Assembly: GCA_902825875.1 (NCBI GenBank)
Contig: CADECP010000029.1
Coordinates: forward strand, 1 to 64,000
From: an uncultured Acidobacteriota bacterium
GTDB taxonomy: Bacteria > Acidobacteriota > Blastocatellia > RBC074
Direction: 5' to 3'
DNA length: 64,000 bases
Under the pieces are notes generated by a model. That model had not been told where the DNA came from, made no database searches, and was given only the letters and a program-made list of their open reading frames with translations. Below are positions 54,450-64,000 of this stretch, piece after piece. A program made the position numbers and the translations under genes. Positions within the stretch are counted from its first letter, which is position 1, and each line of letters starts with the position of its first letter.

Positions 54450-55637
54450 TCAAGCTTCGACAGAAATAAGCCCTTTCAACTGTTCACGATGAGCGCGCAT
54501 GTTGGCAATGAATTCGTCGAACAGATAAGTCGCATCGTGCGGGCCAGGGCCAGCTTCAGGATGGTATTGAACCGAAAATACAGGCAATCGGCGATGGCTC
54601 ATTCCTTCCAGACAGCCGTCGTTGAGGTTGAAATGAGTCAGTTCGATGTCATTCTGGTTCAAGCTGTTCGGATCAACCGCGAAGCCGTGGTTGTGCGAGG
54701 TGATTTCACATTTGCCGTTGCGATGGTTTTTGACGGGTTGATTGCCGCCGCGATGGCCGAATTTCAGCTTGAAGGTGTTGCCGCCAAACGCCAGCCCTAA
54801 AATTTGATGGCCGAGACAAATGCCAAACACCGGAGCAGCCGTCAGAAGCTTTTTCACTTCGCCGACGATTTCCGGCAAAGCCGCCGGGTCGCCAGGGCCA
54901 TTGGAAAGGAAAATTCCATCGGGAGCTAACGCCAAGACATCGTCCGCCGAAGTTCGCGCGGGAACTACAGTCACGTCGCAGCCCACCGCAGCCAGATAGC
55001 GCAGAATGTAATACTTGATGCCGAAATCGTAAGCGACGACTCGGAACGGTTCTTCGCCGGGTTGGAGCGCGCTGGCTGGCGTAAATCCGGTCATCGGATC
55101 GAAAGTTTTTTGATCGTCTTTGATGCTCGACCAACGATAAGCATCGCCGCAGGACACTTCGTCAACCAGATTGCGACCAAGCATCGTCGGCGCATTTTTG
55201 GCTTTGGCAATGACACTGATTTCGTCCGCATCAATCGAAGAGATGCAAGCGCGCATTGCGCCTTTTTCGCGGATGTGCCGAACCAACGCGCGTGTGTCCA
55301 CTTCGGAAATCCCTACTATGCCGTGCTGCTTCAGATATTCGTCCAGCGACATTCCGGCACGCCAGTTCGACGTGACTTCTGAAAATTCGCGCACAACGAA
55401 ACCCTCGGCAAACGGGCGGCGCGATTCCACGTCCTCAAGGTTGACGCCGTAATTGCCGATTTCGGTGTAAGTCATCGTCACGATTTGGCCGGCGTAAGAA
55501 GGATCAGTCAGGATTTCCTGATAGCCGGTCATTGAAGTGTTAAACACGATTTCGCCAGTGCGTTCGCCGTCCGCCCCCCAGGCGCGTCCACGAAAAGTTC
55601 GTCCATCTTCTAAGGCTAAAATTGCTTCTTTGTTCAT
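54450..55637 (-). CDS. carA: Carbamoyl-phosphate synthase small subunit
   Basis: Provides ammonia from glutamine for carbamoyl phosphate (pyrimidine and arginine synthesis). A 395-residue chain with the N-terminal small-subunit domain ([29 protein letters not shown]) and a class I amidotransferase domain with C274 in GICLGHQ and the HPEA motif. The start at 55637 ([12 protein letters not shown]) is preferred by family pattern, though no ribosome site is evident and palindromes lie just upstream. carB is not in the window. Confidence 0.92.
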   Translation of the reverse strand: MNKEAILALEDGRTFRGRAWGADGERTGEIVFNTSMTGYQEILTDPSYAGQIVTMTYTEIGNYGVNLEDVESRRPFAEGFVVREFSEVTSNWRAGMSLDEYLKQHGIVGISEVDTRALVRHIREKGAMRACISSIDADEISVIAKAKNAPTMLGRNLVDEVSCGDAYRWSSIKDDQKTFDPMTGFTPASALQPGEEPFRVVAYDFGIKYYILRYLAAVGCDVTVVPARTSADDVLALAPDGIFLSNGPGDPAALPEIVGEVKKLLTAAPVFGICLGHQILGLAFGGNTFKLKFGHRGGNQPVKNHRNGKCEITSHNHGFAVDPNSLNQNDIELTHFNLNDGCLEGMSHRRLPVFSVQYHPEAGPGPHDATYLFDEFIANMRAHREQLKGLISVEA

Positions 55638-55667
55638 CACAGATAAATTCAAGTTTGAAGTTTGAGC

Positions 55668-55732
55668 GTGTGACAATTTTCCAAATTGTCACTCCTTTGC
55701 TGATGACTGTGGCAATTTGAAAAATTGTCACA
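55668..55732. repeat. Second copy of the gacaattt palindrome pair
   Basis: Two palindromes, gtgtgacaattttccaaatt (55668-55687, continuing gtcac) and one at 55708-55732 (tgtggcaattt...), the same family as at 27299-27363, between the TPR gene and carA. Confidence 0.85.
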
Positions 55733-55745
55733 GCTCACCTGCCGG

Positions 55746-57026
55746 TCAAGATTGTTGTTCTCGCAAAAAGCTCTGCGCCAGATGCAGCCATTGGCGCTCG
55801 GTTCGGTATTTGTAAGCCGGTGCGGTTTTCACTGACTCAATGCAAGTTTGCATTTCCTCTATGGCTTCGGCTGTGCGCCCCAGACTGTGCAACGTCATGC
55901 CGCGCCAATATCTCCCTTGAGCATCCGAAGGCCGGTGCTGCAAAAACTTATCGAACATCTCCAAAGCGTCCGGGTATTGTTTCGCCGAATAATATGCCAG
56001 CGCGGTTTCGCGCCAGATTTCGTATTGGCTGTGCGTCGCATCCTGGCGAATGACCTGTTCGAAATGATGTATGGCTTCGTTGAGCCGATTTTGCCAGCGA
56101 GCAATGCGGCCAAGCTGGTAATGCGCGTCGGTTTCGGTCGGGTCAATTTCGATGGCTCGCTGAAACGAACCGATTGCAGCATCCAATTCGCCACGCTGCT
56201 GATACAGCAATCCCAGATTGTAATGCGCTGAAGCATCCGCCGGATTCAATGTTGCAGCTTGCAGATTTTGCCGGAACGATTGACGCGACTGGTGCGATTT
56301 CATGAAATCGTCCACGCGGTCGCGCAGCAAAAAAAACAACAGCAGAAGCAAAAACGGCGAGCCGCAAACAAACGAAGTCGCGTCAATAAACAGCGGCATG
56401 ATGATGAAAGACAAAAACGAAATCAGCACAGTGCCGATTGCCGCAATCCAGTGATATTGCCCGCCTTGTCCCAAATGAAAAACCGTTCCGGTGGTCAGCG
56501 TCATCAACCAGGCAAAAATAGGCAGCGGAATGACAATCACCAGCACAAAAAAACCTATCACGGCGTCGCTGCGAAACCGTGCGCTCTGCCAACCGATGAT
56601 TATCGCCGGCAAAATCGTCACCAGAAACGTCGCCGCCAGCGACATCAACGCGCACGAAACCATCGGAGCGAACTCTTCGCGCACGACCAGAGAAAAACTG
56701 GCGCGTTGTTCAAACAGGTTGGCGATCAAAATCACGAATGGAACGTAAATAACCGCAATGAACAAAACGATCATCACCGCCGTCATCAACGAACGGGTAA
56801 TGTTTCCAAAGAGCATGCCGGTTCGGACGGAAACTCCAGCCGCAGCCTGAACTCCTGTCCCTGCTTGAGCAAATACCGCCATTGCCACGACCACCAGCGA
56901 GTAAATCCAGCTCATCAACAAAGCTGCGCCAACGGCAAATCCAACTGGCGCGCGGTCTCTCAGCGAACGGATCGAGGCTTGCGGCTGCCACAATAATCCA
57001 AATAAAAGGCGAAGGTTGGTGAGCAT
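55746..57026 (-). CDS. Membrane protein with C-terminal TPR repeats
   Basis: A 426-residue protein. The first 230 residues hold five or six membrane helices in a Yip1-like arrangement ([31 protein letters not shown] at the start). The rest is TPR repeats ([68 protein letters not shown]). It probably organises a membrane complex; no partner is evident. It is 131 bases upstream of lepB's end on the same strand. Confidence 0.75.
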   Translation of the reverse strand: MLTNLRLLFGLLWQPQASIRSLRDRAPVGFAVGAALLMSWIYSLVVVAMAVFAQAGTGVQAAAGVSVRTGMLFGNITRSLMTAVMIVLFIAVIYVPFVILIANLFEQRASFSLVVREEFAPMVSCALMSLAATFLVTILPAIIIGWQSARFRSDAVIGFFVLVIVIPLPIFAWLMTLTTGTVFHLGQGGQYHWIAAIGTVLISFLSFIIMPLFIDATSFVCGSPFLLLLLFFLLRDRVDDFMKSHQSRQSFRQNLQAATLNPADASAHYNLGLLYQQRGELDAAIGSFQRAIEIDPTETDAHYQLGRIARWQNRLNEAIHHFEQVIRQDATHSQYEIWRETALAYYSAKQYPDALEMFDKFLQHRPSDAQGRYWRGMTLHSLGRTAEAIEEMQTCIESVKTAPAYKYRTERQWLHLAQSFLREQQS

Positions 57027-57157
57027 AACAGTCGAATAAAACTTCCAGCAGCTTACCGGCTTGTGGCCGATACGAGAAAGCGCGGACAGCTTGCCGCCGC
57101 CGCGCCTTCAAATCAGTTCAGGTCTTTCTTCAAGTTTCTTTGCAATTGAAAACAGGG

Positions 57158-57802
57158 TTAATCAATTTTCCCTACGCGCTCGAACGGCGTGAACGGGTAA
57201 TAACGAAAGATGGCTTTGCCATAAATGTATTTTTCCGGCACGTAATCCCAGTACCGACTGTCGCTGCTGTTGCGGCGATGATCGCCCATCACGAAATAAT
57301 GATGATCCGGGATTCTTTTCGGAGTCGCCAGCGAATTGTGGTCAGTATATTCAGGATCAAGATACGGCTCTTCGACCAATTGGCCGTTGATATACAGCTT
57401 GCCGTCTTCGACGTTGATTTCTTCGCCGGGCAAACCGACGACTCGTTTGATGTAGGATTTCGACGGATCAAGCGGATACAGCAGCACAACAATGTCGCCG
57501 CGTTTGATCGGCTCTTTGTCGCCCATCCATTCGCGCAACGGGTAAATGAACTTGTTGACGAAAATGCGATCCTGATCGTGCAGCTTCGGCATCATGCTTT
57601 GGCCTTCGACGCGAACCGGCTGCACGACGAACACGACAATCAGAATGGCGATCAATCCGGCAAAAACTATGTCGCGGAACAGCGATCGAAGCTCGCCCCA
57701 CAAACTTCCATCCTCGTCATCGCGCAACGACGAAAGGTCTTCAATCACGCGAATATCGTTGTCGTCATCGGGCGAATAGCCCACCCACTTATCTTTTTTC
57801 AT
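57158..57802 (-). CDS. lepB: Signal peptidase I
   Basis: Removes signal peptides from exported proteins at the inner membrane. A 214-residue protein with one membrane helix (about 44-61), S69 in VEGQSMMP and K119 in [12 protein letters not shown] as the Ser-Lys dyad, plus box D ([19 protein letters not shown]). The acidic cytoplasmic N-terminus is somewhat long. Fits the many signal-peptide proteins in this window. Confidence 0.92.
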   Translation of the reverse strand: MKKDKWVGYSPDDDNDIRVIEDLSSLRDDEDGSLWGELRSLFRDIVFAGLIAILIVVFVVQPVRVEGQSMMPKLHDQDRIFVNKFIYPLREWMGDKEPIKRGDIVVLLYPLDPSKSYIKRVVGLPGEEINVEDGKLYINGQLVEEPYLDPEYTDHNSLATPKRIPDHHYFVMGDHRRNSSDSRYWDYVPEKYIYGKAIFRYYPFTPFERVGKID

Positions 57803-57970
57803 TGATTACTTCACCTACTGCTTTGTGTTGAGATGGATTCAACGCGGAAGGCACGCTCCCAAACGCGCCGCCGCAATCGTTCCGCGCTATCGTTCCGAAA
57901 GATATTACGGGGTCTCCAGCGTGTCAAACATCGGCTTTGTTGCAACTTTGGCGCTCGACGATGTGGGCTG

Positions 57971-58252
57971 TCAGTGCTGAATCGTGCCTTCCAGCGAAGT
58001 GTCAATCTGGGCTTGAATGCCTCCGCCGAACAAAAACGCTTCCATGTTTTGAATCAAAAATTGCTGGTGTTCGGGGTTGATGGTGCTCAAACCGTAATGA
58101 TTGATGAGTTGGTTTTGCGTCGCCAGCCAGGCTTTCCAACAAGCCTGACAAATTTCCGCATGAATTTTTTTGCCAAGCGCGCTGCCGAAAGGCGGCTTTT
58201 CCAGCGCGGGCAGTTTTTTGCCGCAACGTTCGCATTTAATGACGTCAGCCAT
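57971..58252 (-). CDS. YggX-like iron-trafficking protein with CxxC knuckle
   Basis: A 93-residue protein. The C-terminal part (GKKIHAEICQACWKAWLATQNQLINHYGLSTINPEHQQFLIQNMEAFLFGG) matches the Fe(2+)-trafficking/YggX family, involved in protection of Fe-S clusters from oxidation. The N-terminus has a CxxC (CERCGKKLP) and CxxC-like ICQAC that could make a zinc knuckle absent from enterobacterial YggX. Transcribed upstream of lepB on the same strand. Confidence 0.75.
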   Translation of the reverse strand: MADVIKCERCGKKLPALEKPPFGSALGKKIHAEICQACWKAWLATQNQLINHYGLSTINPEHQQFLIQNMEAFLFGGGIQAQIDTSLEGTIQH

Positions 58253-58420
58253 AAGTTTCTCTCTCCTTCTGAGTTGATTTTTGAAGCGCGGATTATCCGG
58301 CAGCCAACGCTGCTTGGCAACTTATAGCTCAAGACAACTCAAGGCCCGCTTGCTACGACGTGTGGCGCTGGCTTAGCATAGCTTTTACCGGAACATCGCT
58401 CAGCATAAGAAAAACTTTTT

Positions 58421-60256
58421 ATGGACTCATCAAACATTACCCAAGCAGACATTCGCAATATCGCAATCATCGCTCACGTAGACCACGGCAAAACCACACT
58501 GGTTGACGCCATGTTGAAACAGTCAGGCCTGTATCGCGCCAACGAAAAGATCGTTGAGCGCGTGATGGATTCGATGGACCTGGAACGCGAACGCGGCATC
58601 ACCATCATGGCCAAAAACACCGCCGTGCAATACGGCAAAACCAAGATCAACATTCTGGACACGCCCGGACACTCCGATTTCGGCGGCGAAGTCGAACGCG
58701 TTTTGAAACTGGCCGACGCCGTCGCCTTGTTGGTTGACGCTTCTGAAGGCCCGCTGCCTCAGACCCGTTACGTTTTATCGAAAGCACTGGAGCAAAAACT
58801 GCCGGTCATCGTCGTCATCAACAAAATTGATCGTCAGGACGCTCGTCCGCAGGAAGTCGTCAACGAAGTTTACGATCTGTTCATTGATCTGGACGCCGCG
58901 GACGAACAAATTGACTTTCCGATCCTATACGCCATTTCCCGCGACGGCATAGCCAAACACGAACTCGATCACGAAAGCGACAACCTGCAACCGCTGTTCG
59001 AGCAAATCCTGAAAACCGTTCCGCCGCCCGCAGGCAGCCCGGACGCTCCGTTGCAAATGCTGGTGGCGAATCTGGCTTACAGTGAATACGTTGGCCGCCT
59101 GGCAATTGGCCGAGTCTTTAACGGAACCGTCGCCATCGGCGATCAGGTTTCGGTTTGCAAGATTGACGGCAAACTGGAAAAAACCAAGATCACTCAGCTT
59201 TACACTTTTGAGGGCTTGAAGCAGGTTCCGGTAGAACACGCCACAGTCGGCGACATCATCGCTCTGGCCGGCATCGAAGGCATCAATATTGGCGACACGG
59301 TCACTTCGGCGATTGATCCTCGCCCGTTGCCGCGCATCGTCGTGGACGAGCCGACGATTTCTATGATCTTCGGCGTCAACAACTCGCCATTTGCAGGTAA
59401 AGACGGCCAGCACGTGACGTCGCGCAAGATTCGTGAGCGGTTGGACAAAGAATTGCTCGGCAATGTCGCCATCCGCGTTGAAGACACTGAATCGCCGGAT
59501 CAATTTCGCGTTTCCGGTCGCGGCGAATTGCAGCTTGCGATTTTGATCGAACAAATGCGCCGCGAAGGCTACGAACTGAACGTCGCCCGCCCACAAGTCG
59601 TCACGCAGAAAATTGACGGCGATCTGTGCGAACCCATTGAACTGGCGGTGATTGACGTTCCCGAACAATTCATCGGAGTCATTACCGAAGCCATGGGACG
59701 TCGCAAAGGAACCATGACCAAAATGGTCAATCACGGTCACGGTCGAGTCCGCATGGAATTTGAAATCCCGTCGCGCGGTTTGATCGGTTTCCGCAACGAA
59801 TTCCTGACCGAAACCAAAGGCACGGGATTGTTGAACACTCTGTTTTTGCGTTGGGGCAAATGGCAGGGCGAATTGGCCGGACGCGGCACAGGCAGCTTGA
59901 TTGCCGACCGCCAAGGCGTAGCGACCGGGTATGCAATTTACAACCTGCAAGAGCGCGGCGAACTGTTCGTCAAGCCGCAGACCGAAGTGTACGAAGGCAT
60001 GATTGTCGGCGAAAACTCCCGCGACGTGGATTTGGATGTGAACATCGTCCGCGAAAAGAAACTGACCAACATGCGCGCTTCCTCGGCAGACGAAGCCCTG
60101 CGCCTTGTCCCCGTACGCGACCTGACGCTTGAACAAGCGATTGAATACATCGCCGACGACGAACTGGTAGAAGTGACTCCCAAGTCCATTCGGATGCGAA
60201 AGAAAGTGCTGCCTGCGAATCAGCGGCCAAAATCGAAAAAGACAGCCGAGGCATAA
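58421..60256 (+). CDS. typA: Translational GTPase TypA/BipA
   Basis: A 611-residue ribosome-associated GTPase of the EF-G family, linked to stress growth and 50S assembly. G1 [10 protein letters not shown] (20-29), switch G2 [12 protein letters not shown]3 [13 protein letters not shown]4 [10 protein letters not shown], then domain II, the EF-G-like domains ([21 protein letters not shown]) and the BipA C-terminal domain ([24 protein letters not shown]). The 3' end of the gene is part of a strong stem-loop: the last four sense codons and stop form its left arm. Confidence 0.92.
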   Translation: MDSSNITQADIRNIAIIAHVDHGKTTLVDAMLKQSGLYRANEKIVERVMDSMDLERERGITIMAKNTAVQYGKTKINILDTPGHSDFGGEVERVLKLADAVALLVDASEGPLPQTRYVLSKALEQKLPVIVVINKIDRQDARPQEVVNEVYDLFIDLDAADEQIDFPILYAISRDGIAKHELDHESDNLQPLFEQILKTVPPPAGSPDAPLQMLVANLAYSEYVGRLAIGRVFNGTVAIGDQVSVCKIDGKLEKTKITQLYTFEGLKQVPVEHATVGDIIALAGIEGINIGDTVTSAIDPRPLPRIVVDEPTISMIFGVNNSPFAGKDGQHVTSRKIRERLDKELLGNVAIRVEDTESPDQFRVSGRGELQLAILIEQMRREGYELNVARPQVVTQKIDGDLCEPIELAVIDVPEQFIGVITEAMGRRKGTMTKMVNHGHGRVRMEFEIPSRGLIGFRNEFLTETKGTGLLNTLFLRWGKWQGELAGRGTGSLIADRQGVATGYAIYNLQERGELFVKPQTEVYEGMIVGENSRDVDLDVNIVREKKLTNMRASSADEALRLVPVRDLTLEQAIEYIADDELVEVTPKSIRMRKKVLPANQRPKSKKTAEA

Positions 60257-60282
60257 TAGCCAATGCCTCGGCTGTCCGTTTT
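60241..60282. terminator. Terminator overlapping the typA 3' end
   Basis: A 13-bp stem gacagccgaggca (60241-60253) with tgcctcggctgtc (60264-60276), followed by cgtttt on the plus strand; on the minus strand the stem is followed by TTTTTCGATTTT, so it can also end the convergent ABC gene. Confidence 0.85.
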
Positions 60283-60380
60283 AACCAATCGCCTTGAGGC
60301 TCTGTCTTGTCAGCATCAAGAAAATTTGGCTTGAGGTCAGGCATCTTGCCTTTACCCACTTTTTTTGTCGCTGCCTTAGA

Positions 60381-61646
60381 TTACGACCGCACGCCTGTAC
60401 CGTGCCACTCAGCGTCAAATTTCATCAACCCGTGAGTCGGCTTTTCTGAAACGACATCGAACTGATACATCTGGTTGTGAATGTCCGCCGGGTCATTCCA
60501 TTCCGGCGAACCATCCGCAGTGAAAGCCTTCAGCGAAAGGAAGTACACGTTGTGCGAAAGTTCCAGCGTCGGAATGTGCAGGTCAATCGAACTGGTTCCG
60601 CGTTTGATTGGCAAGCTGGCGGCGTGAGTGTCCAGATTGTTGATGCTGCCGATGAAAATTCCGTCGTAACGATGAATGTCCACGGCAAAAATTGGCTGCG
60701 GGTAATCGGCGTCGGATTCAATGTGCAATCGAATGGTCGCGTCTTCGCCGTGAGTGAAAACCCAGGTAGCTTCGCCACGCGAGTTCAGCATTTCGACATT
60801 CGTGAATCGAATCTTGCCGCTGCCCCAGCGTGAGCCGGTCAGTTGTAGTTCTCGCAAAATCGCGTCGTGTTCGCGCGAACCGATCCCGCCGTTTCTTGCA
60901 GCATTTCTCAATCGGTCATCTTCCAACTTGGCGCAGAAAGCTTGATAAGCCGTGACGACTTCGCGGGCGTTGCCGGTCATGGCGACTTTGCCGCCTTCGA
61001 TCCACAACGCCGTTGTGCAGAACCGCTGAACTAACATCGGGTCATGAGAAACGAACAACACGGTCTTTCCGGCTTTGCGAAAGTATTCCATCCGATCCAG
61101 CGATTTCCGCTGAAAGTAAACGTCGCCCACCGACAAGGCTTCATCAACGATCAACACATCCGGGTCAACATGAATCGCCGAAGCGAAGGCCAGCCGCATC
61201 AACATTCCAGTCGAATAAGTTTTGACCGGCTGATCCACAAAGGCTTCTAGTTCGGCGAACTGAACAATCACATCCATCCGCCGCCGCATTTCGTCTTCGC
61301 TGAAACCCAGAATCTGACCCGAAAGCAAAATGTTTTCGCGTCCTGTGTATTCAGGATTGAAACCGCTGCCGAGTTCCAGCAGCGCAGTCACGCGACCTTC
61401 GACTCTCACATCGCCGGTTGTTGGCTGCAACACTCCGGCGATGATTTGCAGCAAAGTGGTCTTCCCTGCTCCGTTGCGCCCGATGATGCCAACGGTTTCG
61501 CCGGTAGGAACTTCCAGGCTGACGTTTTCCAGCGCCCAAAAATCTCGGTGATACTTTCGCCGTCCGCGCAGCAGGATTTCTTTCAACCGGCCAGACGGCG
61601 ATTCATATACGCGATAGAGTTTTGAGACGTTGTGAACGGAAATCAT
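60381..61646 (-). CDS. Polysaccharide ABC transporter ATPase (Wzt/TagH-like)
   Basis: A 421-residue ATPase: Walker A GRNGAGKTT (about 57), Q-loop, signature YSTGMLMRLAFASAI, Walker B VLIVDEALSVGD, D-loop and H-loop SHD. The ATPase domain is followed by a C-terminal domain of about 165 residues (from about 255) like the Wzt/O-antigen substrate-binding beta-sandwich. It would drive export of a lipid-linked polysaccharide; the permease partner is outside the window. The downstream glycosyltransferase supports cell-surface polysaccharide work. Confidence 0.85.
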   Translation of the reverse strand: MISVHNVSKLYRVYESPSGRLKEILLRGRRKYHRDFWALENVSLEVPTGETVGIIGRNGAGKTTLLQIIAGVLQPTTGDVRVEGRVTALLELGSGFNPEYTGRENILLSGQILGFSEDEMRRRMDVIVQFAELEAFVDQPVKTYSTGMLMRLAFASAIHVDPDVLIVDEALSVGDVYFQRKSLDRMEYFRKAGKTVLFVSHDPMLVQRFCTTALWIEGGKVAMTGNAREVVTAYQAFCAKLEDDRLRNAARNGGIGSREHDAILRELQLTGSRWGSGKIRFTNVEMLNSRGEATWVFTHGEDATIRLHIESDADYPQPIFAVDIHRYDGIFIGSINNLDTHAASLPIKRGTSSIDLHIPTLELSHNVYFLSLKAFTADGSPEWNDPADIHNQMYQFDVVSEKPTHGLMKFDAEWHGTGVRS

Positions 61647-61661
61647 CTGGAAATCAAAAGG

Positions 61662-61740
61662 CAAATGGCAAAAGGCAAAAGGCAAAAGTACAAGAATGCT
61701 TCTTCATTTTTGATTTTTGATGTTTGCCTTTTGCCATTTG
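61662..61740. repeat. Inverted caaatggcaaaaggcaaa repeat
   Basis: Arms caaatggcaaaaggcaaa (61662-61679) and tttgccttttgccatttg (61723-61740) occupy almost the whole 97-base spacer between the glycosyltransferase and ABC genes; the left arm has extra aaaggc copies. Confidence 0.85.
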
Positions 61741-61743
61741 ATT

Positions 61744-63831
61744 TTAGTCGTATAAACCATCCGGGAAGCGATCAAACTGCTCACTTATTTTTCGGCCAAC
61801 CGCAAAGATGTTGTCGCCGCGAAGCTCGCGCGGCACTGTCGTTTGATCCAGCCATTCCAGAAAAGCTTCGTCGGTTTGCGCCCACAAGTCTTTGGTAAAC
61901 AGTTTGATAGTTTTGAATCCGGCGGCATTGAGCGCGATTTTGATGTCGTTCGGAGTGTATTCGCGACTGTGCCGGTCGCCGGGACTTTTCGGATTGTATT
62001 CGCCGTAAACGTAAGGACTGTTGCCCGCCAGAGCTTTGCCCAAACTGAATGCGCTGGCGATGTTCGGAGTGGTGACAATCAACAGCCCGCCCCACTTCAA
62101 CACGCGGTTGAGTTCAATCAGCATGTGCATCGGGTCGGTCGTCAGGTGCTCGATCAGTTCGCAGCACAACGCCACATCGAAATGTTCATCGGGAAAAGGA
62201 AAGCGGTCGCGTTCGACATCTACGTTGAGCATATCGAAGCTCAAACTTTCTCCAGTCGCGGAGTTGGTGACGGTTTGCAATTGGCTGCGCGTGTCGCCTT
62301 TCCACCAGTTGGTCAGCGTGATTTCGCCGTAAGCGCCATGACGTTTAATCAGTGGAGTCATCTGCAAATAACTGCTCAGTTCCAATAATCGCTGGCTTTC
62401 ATCGCCAACCGGAACCAGTTCGACGGTTTCGATGATTCGCCTGCCGTGTTTTTGCAGATAACCGGTGGCGTTCGGGTCTTCGGCAAAAAAGCCTTTGACG
62501 TATTCCAGCGATTCTTCGGGATTGAGCTTGATCGTTTCCGCCTGTTTGAATTCCAGCGGTCGCGTTCGTAGTTCCGCCTTTAGGCGGTTGGCGCTTGCTT
62601 CAGCAAGCCTGCCGCCTAAAGGCGGAACTACGAACGTTTTTGCCAATCGCTCAGCAAAATCCAAATAACGCGCGGCGCAGCGGCTGATTTCGTTTTCGCT
62701 GCGAATCCATTCTGCGGCTCGGCGGCTGATTTGTTCGCGCAAAGTCGGGCGATAAACCAGCGCACGAAGTTTCGCGTAAAGCTCTTTTTCTTCGTCCGGC
62801 CCGGCTGTGACTTTCAGACAAACATCGTCAGGCAATTCCGCGAACTGGCCAAAGTCAGTGACGATGACGGGTTTGCCCGCTCCCAGCGAACGAATCAACG
62901 TTCCCGAAGTTTCTCCCGCAGTCGGAAAGCGAAGGTTGACGATGGCGTCGGCGGCTTTCAGATAACGGAAGAAATCTTTTTCCGTCGTATACCCGGTAAT
63001 GCGAACTCGGTCGCTCAAACCCATTTCTTCGATCAATGGAGTAACGCTCCATTTCCAATGGTCTTCGCCGACGATCAAGTACATCGCGTTCGGAGCTACG
63101 GCCAGAAATCGTTTGAACGCTGCCAGCACCGCCGGAATCCGTTTCGCCTGAGTGACAAACCCCATCGAAGCAATCACCCAGGCGTTATCAGGAATGCCTA
63201 AACTGCGACGACATTCGGCAGCGTCCAGATCATCCAATTCGTAAGTTTGCGGAGCCAGATGGTGCGGAATCAGTTCAATCGGCGTCTGTGCATCCAGGCT
63301 TTCCAACTGAGAAGCGGCGTAAGCGTTATGCGTGATGATGCCCAAACTGCTGGCGACCAATCGGCGGTTGAGCGGCATCAGAAATTGCTGATACTCGCTG
63401 CCGACGCCAAGTTCGCGCATCTCTGCCACGCGAGCGCCCAATCGTCCGTAGGCATAAAAAAGCTCATCCCAGTATCCATCTTCGTTTTGGCGGCCAAGCG
63501 TTCGCCACGCGATCAGGTGATGCAGGCAATGTTCGTGCAGCACCAGCAAACCCGGAGTTTGCAGCGCGCGTTCATAAACAAATTCGTGATGCGGATTATT
63601 GCCTTGATGATAAATGCAGAGGTCGAACGGCTGCTGGCTGTGGATTTCGTCAAAGTGTGTTGCGCTTTGAACCGCGTAATCTTCGCGGTTCTGATTCAGC
63701 CGCAACTCTTCGTCTTGCTCGACAAAAACTGTGATGTCAGCGCCTTTGGCCAGGTACGGCAACAGTTCGGCGCTGTAATCGGCTATACCGGATTTGCTCG
63801 GCGGTAATGGGCTGAAATAAGCGAGACGCAT
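61744..63831 (-). CDS. Glycosyltransferase-methyltransferase fusion
   Basis: A 695-residue cytoplasmic protein. Residues 1-390 are a GT4-type glycosyltransferase: MRLAYFSPLPPSKSGIADYSAELLPYL at the start, GFVTQAKRIPAVLAAFKRF, FPTAGETSGTLIRSLGAGKPVIVTDFGQFAELP (E-x7-E region for nucleotide-sugar). Residues about 425-695 are a SAM-dependent methyltransferase (FPFPDEHFDVALCCELIEHLTTDPMHMLIELNRVLKWGGLLIVTTPN). The linker, about 399-423, is encoded by a 74-base palindrome (62563-62636). It lies in a two-gene unit upstream of the ABC ATPase and probably extends or caps a surface polysaccharide. Confidence 0.88.
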   Translation of the reverse strand: MRLAYFSPLPPSKSGIADYSAELLPYLAKGADITVFVEQDEELRLNQNREDYAVQSATHFDEIHSQQPFDLCIYHQGNNPHHEFVYERALQTPGLLVLHEHCLHHLIAWRTLGRQNEDGYWDELFYAYGRLGARVAEMRELGVGSEYQQFLMPLNRRLVASSLGIITHNAYAASQLESLDAQTPIELIPHHLAPQTYELDDLDAAECRRSLGIPDNAWVIASMGFVTQAKRIPAVLAAFKRFLAVAPNAMYLIVGEDHWKWSVTPLIEEMGLSDRVRITGYTTEKDFFRYLKAADAIVNLRFPTAGETSGTLIRSLGAGKPVIVTDFGQFAELPDDVCLKVTAGPDEEKELYAKLRALVYRPTLREQISRRAAEWIRSENEISRCAARYLDFAERLAKTFVVPPLGGRLAEASANRLKAELRTRPLEFKQAETIKLNPEESLEYVKGFFAEDPNATGYLQKHGRRIIETVELVPVGDESQRLLELSSYLQMTPLIKRHGAYGEITLTNWWKGDTRSQLQTVTNSATGESLSFDMLNVDVERDRFPFPDEHFDVALCCELIEHLTTDPMHMLIELNRVLKWGGLLIVTTPNIASAFSLGKALAGNSPYVYGEYNPKSPGDRHSREYTPNDIKIALNAAGFKTIKLFTKDLWAQTDEAFLEWLDQTTVPRELRGDNIFAVGRKISEQFDRFPDGLYD
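62563..62636. repeat. Palindrome inside coding sequence
   Basis: Arms cgttcgtagttccgccttta (62563-62582, continuing ggcgg) and the exact complement at 62612-62636 (25 bases) flank a 24-base centre that holds its own hairpin (gcttgct/agcaagc). In frame it encodes FVVPPLGGRLAEASANRL followed by KAELRT. Confidence 0.9.
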
Positions 63832-63855
63832 AAATGCCAAATATAACGGCTTGAT

Positions 63856-64000
63856 TCAGGCAGCCTTCTTTACCGGTTTGGGTGTGAGGTTGGGAATCGT
63901 GGTAATCAACGCACGCAAGACATTATTTACGGATGCTGAGTCAGAAAAAATTTTGGCCACGTCAGGATCAAGCGCGATCACTACCTGGCTTCTTTCAATT
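63856..64000 (-). CDS. C-terminal part of an unknown protein (5' end missing)
   Basis: Reading the minus strand, a frame enters at the right edge and ends in TGA at 63856-63858: IERSQVVIALDPDVAKIFSD, then SASVNNVLRALITTIPN and LTPKPVKKAA. The LDPDVAKIF..S.SVN..LRALI pattern resembles small DNA-binding or antitoxin-like proteins with a ribbon-helix-helix. It is the last 48 codons only. Confidence 0.6.
   Translation of the reverse strand, partial: IERSQVVIALDPDVAKIFSDSASVNNVLRALITTIPNLTPKPVKKAA

Noticed and set aside
58925-60136. Minus-strand open frame of 403 codons opposite typA
   Set aside because: Antisense to a universally conserved GTPase; no ribosome site or family pattern.

Overview
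The window is about 64 kb of moderately GC-rich, gene-dense chromosome, probably from a soil acidobacterium (phylum Acidobacteriota, perhaps class Blastocatellia). This is inference from gene content. There are three secreted VPS10/BNR-type propeller proteins, a TIGR02999-type ECF sigma factor, a bacillithiol synthesis enzyme (BshC), secreted S9 and M14 peptidases with glycine-rich loops, and many intergenic palindromes. I recognised no rRNA, tRNA, CRISPR array or complete transposase.

Layout. 1-871: 3' part cut off, an exported protein running off the left edge. 1.5-5 kb: minus-strand bshC, a DapA-family aldolase and a HAD phosphatase. 5-16.5 kb: secreted M14 peptidase, MFS transporter, SDR, glutamate dehydrogenase and two BNR-repeat proteins. 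16.5-20.9 kb: a methylcrotonyl-CoA carboxylase-like operon (mccB...mccA) interrupted by a four-helix-bundle gene and a tandem-repeat array. 21-24.4 kb: an accessory island with a two-TM protein, a SLOG-TIR fusion, a single-pass membrane protein, a debris segment and a PIN-type toxin-antitoxin pair. 24.5-29.4 kb: an exported small ATP-dependent DNA ligase, a class B PBP with an FHA protein, a Uma2 nuclease-like gene and an ECF sigma factor. 29.7-38.7 kb: secreted proteins of unknown role, a third BNR protein, an MFS exporter and small membrane/PDZ proteins. 38.8-47.7 kb: sulfatase, DCC/DUF2071 pair, PNPOx-like protein and three alpha/beta hydrolases. 47.9-51.4 kb: phoU-phoB-phoR-dut. 51.7-60.3 kb: SSS symporter, TetR regulator with visible promoter and operators, carA, a TPR membrane protein, lepB, a YggX-like protein and typA. 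60.4-64 kb: polysaccharide ABC ATPase, a glycosyltransferase-methyltransferase fusion and a truncated gene.

Two things stand out. First, the three-gene cassette at 21135-23323 has the parts expected of a nucleotide-signalling defence system: a SLOG-TIR protein (predicted NAD-linked sensor/enzyme) with two small membrane proteins, one of which could be a pore-forming effector. It looks more AT-rich than its surroundings and sits next to a toxin-antitoxin pair. I cannot match it to a named system. Second, at least a dozen intergenic spacers are built the same way: two inverted arms of a short repeat around a small unique centre, with different repeat sequences at different sites. In several places these repeats have entered coding sequence: they supply the last codons and stop codons of phoU and phoB, a duplicated 10-residue tail on the sensor kinase, and a 25-residue interdomain linker in the glycosyltransferase-methyltransferase fusion.

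The metabolic genes suggest an aerobic heterotroph that degrades proteins, sulfated compounds and branched-chain amino acids. No single pathway spans the window.
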